Assembly (NCBI GenBank): GCA_030141605.1
Contig: JAQGDQ010001106.1
Location: forward strand, 1-32,500
DNA: 32,500 bases
Direction of reading: 5' to 3'
Source of the DNA: Tubiluchus corallicola
Lineage: Eukaryota; Priapulida; Priapulimorpha; Priapulimorphida; Tubiluchidae
In this document: positions 1 through 8,200 of the stretch, in pieces
Position numbering within the stretch: position 1 is the first letter of the stretch
Layout: each line of letters opens with the position of its first letter
The notes under the pieces: generated by a model
Told to the model about the DNA's origin: nothing
Seen by the model: the letters and a program-made list of their open reading frames with translations, nothing else
Database searches by the model: none
Position numbers and translations under genes: made by a program

Positions 1-2040
1 GTATAGCAAATTAAATCAAGAGTTGAAATGTTTTTCAGTATGACAAATTAAATCAAGAGTTGTAATGTTTTCAGTATGACAAATTAAATCAAGAGTTGAA
101 ATGTTTTCAGTGTGGCAAATTAAATCAAGAGTTAAAATGTTTTCAGTATGGCAAATTAAATCAAGAGTTGAAATGTTTTCAGAATGACAAATTAAATCAA
201 GAGTTGAAATGTTTTCAGTATGGCAAATTAAATCAAGAGTTGAAATGTTTTCAGTATGACAAATTAAATCAAGAGTTGAAATGTTTTCAGTATGACAAAT
301 TAAATCAAGAGTTGAAATGTTTTCAGAATGACAAATTAAATCAAGAATTGAAATGTTTTTCAGTATGACAAATTAAATCAAGAATTGAAATGTTTTTCAG
401 TATGACAAATTAAATCAAGAGTCGAAATGTTTTCAGTATGACAAATTAAATCAAGAATTGAAATGTTTTTCAGTATGGCAAATTAAATCAAGAATTGAAA
501 TGTTTTCAGTATGGCAAATTAAATCAAGAGTTTAAATGTTTTCAGAATGACAAATTAAATCAAGAGTCGAAATGTTTTCAGTATGACAAATTAAATCAAG
601 AGTTGAAATGTTTTCAGTATGACAAATTAAATCAAGAGTCGAAATGTTTTCAGTATGACAAATTAAATCAAGAGTTGAAATGTTTTCAGTATGGCAAATT
701 AAATCAAGAATTGAAATGTTTTCAGTATGGCAAATTAAATCAAGAGTTGAAATGTTTTCAGTATGACAAATTAAATCAAGATTGAAATGTTTTCAGTATG
801 GATTAAATCAAGAATTGAAATGTTTTCAGTATGGCAAATTAAATCAAGAGTTGAAATGTTTCAGAATGACAAATTAAATCAAGAGTTGAAATGTTTTCAG
901 TATGGCAAATTAAATCAAGAGTTGAAATGTTTTCAGTATGACAAATTAAATCAAGAGTTGAAATGTTTTCAGTATGGCAAATTAAATCAAGAGTTGAAAT
1001 GTTTTCAGTATGGCAAATTAAATCAAGAGTATGACAAATTAAATCAAGAGTGAAATGTTTTCAGTATGACAAATTAAATCAAGAGTTGAAATGTTTTCAG
1101 TATGACAAATTAAATCAAGAGTTGAAATGTTTTCAGTATGGCAAATTAAATCAAGAGTGAAATGTTTCAATGCAAATTAAATCAAGAGTTGAAATGTTTC
1201 CAGTATGACAAATTAAATCAAGAATTGAAATGTTTCAGTATGGCAAATTAAATCAAAAACAATGCAAATTAATCAGTGAAATGTTTTATGCAAATTAAAT
1301 CAAGTGAAATGTTTTCAGTATGGCAAATTAAATCAAGAGTTGAAATGTTTTCAGTATGACAAATTAAATCAAGAGTTGAAATGTTTTCAGTATGGCAAAT
1401 TAAATCAAGAGTTGAAATGTTTTCAGTATGACAAATTAAATCAAGAGTTGAAATGTTTTCAGTATGGCAAATTAAATAAAAACAAAAAATCAAGAGTTGA
1501 AATGTTTTCAGTGTGACAAATTAAATCAAGAGTTGAAATGTTTTCAGTATGGCAAATTAAATCAAGAGTTGAAATGTTTCCAGTATGACAAATTAAATCA
1601 AGAATTGAAATGTTTTCAGTATGGCAAATTAAATCAAGAGTTGAAATGTTTTCAGTATGACAAATTAAATCAAGAGTTGAAATGTTTTCAGTATGGCAAA
1701 TTAAATCAAGACTTGAAATGTTTTCAGTATGGCAAATTAAATCAAGAGTTGAAGTGTTTTCAGTATGACAAATTAAATCAAGAGTTGAAATGTTTTCAGT
1801 ATGGCAAATTAAATTAAGAGTTGAAATGTTTTCAGTATGGCAAATTAAATCAAGAGTTGAAATGTTTTCAGTATGGCAAATTAAATCAAGAGTTGAAATG
1901 TTTTCAGTATGACAAATTAAATCAAGAGTTGAAATGTTTAAATCAAATTTGAAATGTTTTCAGTATGGCAAATTAAATCAAGAATTGAAATGTTTTTCAG
2001 AATGACAAATTAAATCAAGAGTTGAAATGTTTTCAGTATG
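1..2040. repeat. 36-bp minisatellite/satellite array, about 56 units, open at left edge
   Basis: The unit is gttgaaatgttttcagtatg followed by acaaattaaatcaaga (36 bp). It recurs from the first base to about 2040, with the main variation at TATGAC/TATGGC/GAATGAC and at the T-run length (TTTT or TTTTT). Degenerate or shortened units lie near 785-810, 1030-1060, 1150-1310 and 1935-1955. Because 36 is divisible by 3, units with a four-T run stay open in one + frame, giving a 12-residue LKCFQYGKLNQE repeat; five-T units break that frame. I treat those ORFs as artefacts. The array sits in an intron, ending about 115 bp before the exon at 2158, and each unit carries TTTTCAG on the gene's sense strand. 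Confidence 0.97.
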
Positions 2041-2157
2041 TCAGTTGTAAATGTAATGTATGACCGATATTCAGAACATTCACAATGTACCATTACCAAA
2101 GATAATGATTTTTATTTGAGTTTTTATATGTATTGTTTTTGTTTATTATTACTATAG

Positions 2158-2250
2158 CGACTAACAGTGCAGACTACACCGGTTTATGTAAAAACTAGCA
2201 AGAATGAACTGAAAAGGGTCCTATACAAGGAAAAGGGTAACGAGGAAAAG
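2158..2250 (+). CDS. INPP5A: INPP5A exon a (31 codons, phase 0-0)
   Basis: The acceptor ...ATTACTATAG and donor AAAAG|GTATGA frame exactly 31 codons, beginning RLTVQTTPVYVKTSKNELKR. The RL fits the arginine-leucine of the family's GDFNFRL stretch, so the preceding exon, outside the window, should end in GDFNF. The rest matches the variable lysine-rich helix before the family's LEKK segment. The acceptor choice is supported because phase 0 here keeps the downstream exons open. Confidence 0.85.
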
Positions 2251-5200
2251 GTATGATTTCAATTCTCTTGTTTTATTGTAAAGTAATCCGTGACCAGGGT
2301 GGAATGATCCTATAGGCTGCTCAGCCTAGGCTCTTCAAGCTTTGATAACATTTGATAAAAAGTTGTTTTTTCTCTCTCTGGGGGGGGGGGGGGTGAGGTG
2401 AAATATGTGCTGATTTGGTTTGCAATAAACAATAAAATAGTGGCATTAAGTGAATTTGCAATAAGTTTAGTTCAAGCTATGTTAAATATATCACGAATAA
2501 AAAATATTCAAAAATGGAGGTGGTTAGTTAGAGGGTGGCTCCGCCTGCAGGTTCCCCTTAATTTCATTAGCCCGGGGCCCCCAAAAGGTCATTGGGGGTT
2601 ATCTGACCCAGTTCCTGGCACTTTTTATTGCAGTCTAAGCATTCAGCTGCTTATTTATCAATTGTCAAATTGGCACTGTTAATAAACTGGGTTACTTTAT
2701 AAAATTTCGAATTATGCGTGATTGCGTGTGTGTCTGTATTTCTCCTACGTACATTTCGGTCGTTGCACCTGCAATGTTACAACTTGTTCTAATGATGAAA
2801 CTTTTAACGACGGTGTGGTGCACTTTGTGCCCCTTGGTAAATGTGGCGAAGTTAATTAGCTCCGTGCAAGAATCACCACTTCAATTTGAGAACACCACTT
2901 CGCCTTCTACTCACTAAGCAATTTTAAATTGGCCCGACAAGATTTCGCAGTAGTGCAGAGACTGTAAGAGTTTCAGCACTCTAGGCGTGGAATGTCATCT
3001 CCAAGTATTCCATATACTTGCTTTTCTTAAATTTCTGTATTCTCAAATACGGTGCGACGATTTTTTTCATATATTTATAGGATATTATTGCTGGTATATC
3101 AGTATAGCCTAAACCTTCTTGTAGTCTATATATGTAGATTTGATACATCATGATCCTTACAGTTACCTTTACCTTACCTTACAGTTATCTTTGCCTTACC
3201 TTACAATTATCTTTACCTTACCTTACAGTTATCTTTACCTTACCTTACAATTATCTTTGCCTTACCTTACAATTATCTTTACCTTTCCTTCACAAATTAC
3301 AGTTACTATACTTTCTTAAACTTTTTGTAAAAAACATTGAGTACTTTTTCTGCATGTTCAGCTTCAGCTTAGTTGTTTCTGTACTCGGCCCTCATATTCT
3401 GGAAACACTTTCACAAATTCACTCAAGTTAAACAACTATGAAAGAAATAACTGGAGTTGTGCATTATATTATATTAGTAGAAAGTACGAAATCGTTCGTT
3501 CAAAATATACATTGCAATTATTGATACAATGTTAAAATAGTAAGTCACACATTTGAAATGTATAATGCATTACTTTAAAATGACATACTTCATTGTAGGG
3601 AATACAAAATCTGATTATCTATGTAAGATTCTTGTTCATAAATAGCATAACATGCAATAATTATGAAGTAAAATTTATTTTTAGGAAATCTTTAGTTTGT
3701 AAGACTTTTGCAAATTTGAATCTTTTACTAGAGTTAAATTAGATTTTATTTTAAAAGACTTAATACTGCCCTCTTTCACTTTATCATTCAACCACTGCGA
3801 ATTCATTAATGTTTAAATAAGGGCAACGTGTAAAGGACCCCATGGTCGTACGTTGCCCTCGCATTTGGCTTGCTTCCATTAGTTCTTTTATGTTATTGTT
3901 GTGTTGAACCATGTGTATGAAATAAAATCATCTATCTATCTATCTATCTATCTACCTTGAAAGAACAAACAAGTGAATAGTTATTGAGCAGTAAGTGACT
4001 GTGTGAGTGACTAAATAAATGTGTTAATGGATAAGTGAATTTAACAAATTAAATAAGTACGTGTAGGTAAACGTACGTAAAAGCAAGTAAAGACATGAAT
4101 AAAATAAATACATGAATGAGTATTAGAGAGTGAGTGTATGAGTGAGTGAATTTTTATATCATCCCATATATGAGCTTCATTCATTACATCATTCCATTTT
4201 AAGCACTAATGTTTTTTTATCACGATTCACTTTAAATTTTCAGATTATTTCCATTACTTTTTTCTATCACTGTGTGGGACAATCTAACAAGCCCTGCTTT
4301 TTGACTTCAAACAACACATTTACCTTCGTATAGGTGAACAGTGTTTGAGGCTTTTCCTGTGCAGTATTTCTTATTTGTATTATGTTCATTGTAGGCCCTT
4401 TCACTAGATATTGTACATGAAACTATTGTAAATGTGTAATGTGAAATAAATGACTTATGACTTATGAGTGAGTGAACAACTAGCTAGGTAAGATCAGTTG
4501 ATAGACAATACAGAATCTGAAGCTGCTATGCAGAGATCATGTAATGAAGAAGCAAATGTTTTTACACACTTTCACTTTTAGGTGGTATTAACCATTGAGA
4601 AGAAGGTGTTTGACCACCACGATAAACATGACAGTGCCTTTATTAAAGACAATGGCAAGTGGGTGAGTAAACAATGCGATGTGCAAAACAACGAAACAAC
4701 GAAAAATATTATTATTATTAGGAAAGCTTCGTTACTGCTTTAGAGTTGCATACAGAACCATGTCGGTATATTGGCGTCTGGTTTTGACAACGTCACATGT
4801 GTCGACTCCGGGGATCGTATTTTCATTGCTGTCTTGTGCTGATTTTTTTTTCAAGCAACATGCAACATTTGCGTGCAACATGTGCTTCAAATTAAACTGA
4901 AGTTGTGCCATTGCAGTAAGCGAACCAATGTGTTCACGTGTCTAAAGAACGAGTGGATGGGGGGCTTGGACAGGAGTAATGTTCTTACAACTAATTCATT
5001 ATTATTAGGCTTCAAAGAAATGCCGTTTAAAATACATATTTTTTCTAAATTGCTTTTTAGTTGAAAATGAATAACGTGTCAAAATTAAGTTTTTCTGTTT
5101 TTAGCTTTCAGATTTTGATAATGAAACCAGTGCATTCCAGGATCAGCTGTATGAGTATCCTGTTGCTTTCCCTCCAACGTAAGGAATATTTGTTCATTAT

Positions 5201-8200
5201 GTCAGTAATTTTAAAAATATTCCTCTCTTGCTTGTGCGTGTCGCTAAAGGAAGACCGGCCGGTTGTTTATACTCATCTCATTTTAATTTACTGTCCAAAA
5301 TATTCATTTTCTTGCCTATAAAAGTTAACAATTGATTCTTATATTTGAATAATTAGCTTAGAAAGTTAATTAACGGCAACCGAACACAGCTGTTGGTTAC
5401 GTCAGAAACTAACCACAGTTTGTGCAATGACAGGCGTCTTCCCTTGCGTGTCAAGCACATCTGCACAAGTGTTACAGTACTGTTTAAACGCATGATGTCA
5501 CGAAAAATGGGCTTTACGTCATATGACGTCACAAACTAACACTGCAGTTCATGATCATGCTTATCACGGTACCGCTTTTTATTTGTCGGGCACGCGCACA
5601 TGACAAATAGCGCCACTGCCAATCTTAGTAGATTCACTGAGCCGCATGTAGCTTTGACATTTTAATGAAATTTGACTATCTGAGGTAATTGATTTAAAAA
5701 AAGCTATTGTAGTTTTCAATATTTTAGAGCATTCTTTATTCTGTACAAATGTTTACACAATCATCCGGTTTTCCTTTAATGTAGTACTACTATTTAGGGA
5801 TCCGCCTTTGCAGTGTATATTGTGCTGAAAGTTGTTATTTTTTGAACTAATAACTGTGATTGTTGTGAAAAGGGCTGTTCTACTTTGTTAGCTGCACCTT
5901 AAATTTATGTGTGTGATAGTTAATTGTTGTTGTTGTGTGTTTTTGAATATGAACTATATATTTGGAAGGAAGAATAAATTATATGAAATCAAATCCGTTA
6001 ACTTTGCTAACAATTTGTGCATTTAAAAATAAAAATGCATCATCTTCTTATCAACCCAATAGTCATATGGTTAGTTGTTATTGTTTAATACAAATCATTA
6101 AGTTTGATAATTCTTGCTCATCACTGTTGAAATCCATTGTGAAACTAGAAAAGACATGCATAGTTCAAACACTTTCTAGAGCTGCTAATTTAATTGTTTT
6201 CAGTTATCCTTACTCAGAAGATGTGAATGTTGCTAATCTATACATGAAGACACGCTGCGTAGCCTGGTGTGACAGAATATTTCCTTCAGTTAGCGCAAAA
6301 CGGATTATAGACGAGGTACTGATCACATACTAAAATGTAGAGTGATGTAATGGCATATCTAGGCACTAATAACCTTTGAGTTTAATGTACAGATTTTTAT
6401 GTGACAATGTTCTACATCTCTTCATCTCCGTTGTCGTCACCTGAGCCGTCACAGATATTTCCGCAACTTCTTCTCCAATGTTTCTGAGGACAATAAACTG
6501 GCATGCAATGTTTGAATCTTGTTTTGTGCACACGTCCTTGGTATTCAAGTTTTTCCATGTTGAGCTGTATAGATATACTATTCATTTAACATTTGTTTTG
6601 GTTAATGTACAATGAACATTTTTATATTTATGGCAAAATGTGCAAAGTGCATTGCAGTATAAGGAGAGCAGATACTGTTACTTTTCTACATGTATCCTTT
6701 CTTCTTTTTGTAGGGTAAACCAATAGAATACAGCGTTATAGGTTCTGATATTTGCATGGGAGACCACAAGGTAATGCTAATAATAAACTAGTTGACTATT
6801 AAGTATTTTTTACAGTTGCTGAAATTTATGTAATCGTGGTGACCTACTACAGGGGGCGTAGATAGGTAGAGTTTGGTTGGTTGAGTTTGCAAAGTAGCAT
6901 GAGGGAAGTTAAAACTGTCAATGATAGATTAGGTATTAATATAAAACAATGTTAAATGCCCTTGTAGTCTCAAAATAATTTTATTTTTATTTCTTACAGA
7001 AAGATAGTAAGGAGAGCTCTTTCATATTTTGATAGATCGGGTAATTTAAGAAGTAATGTGTTGCTGTAGTAGCATTTACCGCACAACAATGAAACATGCC
7101 TGTTATAGTTTAACAAACAACATATTCCATTGCTGTAGTAGCATTGACTGCACAACAATGAAACATGCCTGTTATAGTTTAACAAACAACATATTCCATA
7201 ACTTGGTACCCAGTTAGTTTTTTGGTAATGTGAACGCCATTTACAAGTTTGCTGAGTATTTTTACCTTCTACCAAACTACATTTAGAAGAGGTTAACTCG
7301 TATTCCTGTAACTTAAGGATTTTTATTTCCATCGAGGAGCTCAGTTTGACTTGTGGTGATTCGCAGTGATGCAATGACAGTAGACTGCCTTAATTTTTGG
7401 TCATTAAGAGGAAGCTTTACAAGCAAGCTAACTTTATGTAGCAGAGTTGAGGGAAATAGCTAAGTGGTCTTGATGTTAAGCAATGTTCCATTGAGAATCA
7501 TTCCAGGGAAACAGCATCTGGACAGTTTCATCTGCCTTACTGCCTTTGGCTGTTTCTGTAGTTGAATGACAGTGTATGTGCATTTAAAACTCACTAAGAC
7601 AGTTGTGTCGATTCAATATCTCTTCTTAGATGGTTATCCTTGATAATTACAAAGGTTCCAGTTGTGCCACAAGCATCAATCGAACGACACATTCAGACTA
7701 ACGAGTTTTCTTGCCAGGTTAGCTCACCAAGTAACTCGTCAAGTAACTTGTAAGCAGACTTGTAGTGTTCAGACTAGAGAGCAAAATTTGCTGTGAGTTA
7801 CTCTCAGACAGTAAGCGTGAGCTGACATTCTCTTCTCTCTATTCACTGCAAGAAGTGTCAAGAGTAACTTGCTAAGGTGTTCACACTAAACAGTAATTTG
7901 CAGGTAATCAACTCACAGCAACTGTCGGAGAATTTGCAATAACTTGGTGACAGTAACTCACCAAAAAGTTCACACTTGCGAGCCTTCTCTCATAGAGAAG
8001 ACTTACAATAGAAAATTTGTTCTTGTGAATGCATCACAACATTAACAAGTAGGTGAGAGTTAACTACTGGCTTGCAGTATATTGAACTGTGTAAAGCATG
8101 TAATAGAGGCGACAGAGTAAAATGTCACTTGTATATCTTATGATGACATGTCCGTGTTCTGCCACATCTGACACGTTTCATTTTGGGCCAAGCTTCATTT

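Larger units (their letters stand above)
2251..4581 (+). other. INPP5A intron: retroelement ends and short arrays
   Basis: This 2.33-kb intron holds a run of 14 G (2380-2393), a GC-rich patch with no recognised content (about 2520-2630), a 22-bp array (3159-3290), a retroelement 3' end with stem-loop and TCTA tail (3820-3954), a degenerate AAGTGA-rich stretch (about 3965-4145), and a second possible retroelement tail (about 4370-4470). Small open frames here show no coding signal. Confidence 0.7.

Noticed and set aside
96-1817. Repetitive ORFs encoding KCFQYGKLNQE repeats
   Set aside because: Product of a 36-bp satellite with length divisible by 3; frames shift with T-run length, both strands are open, and the array lies in an intron.
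6994-7374. 126-residue minus-strand ORF with a repeated NGICCLLNYNRHVSLLC block
   Set aside because: The internal repeat is the 69-bp tandem duplication; intronic, no recognised domain.
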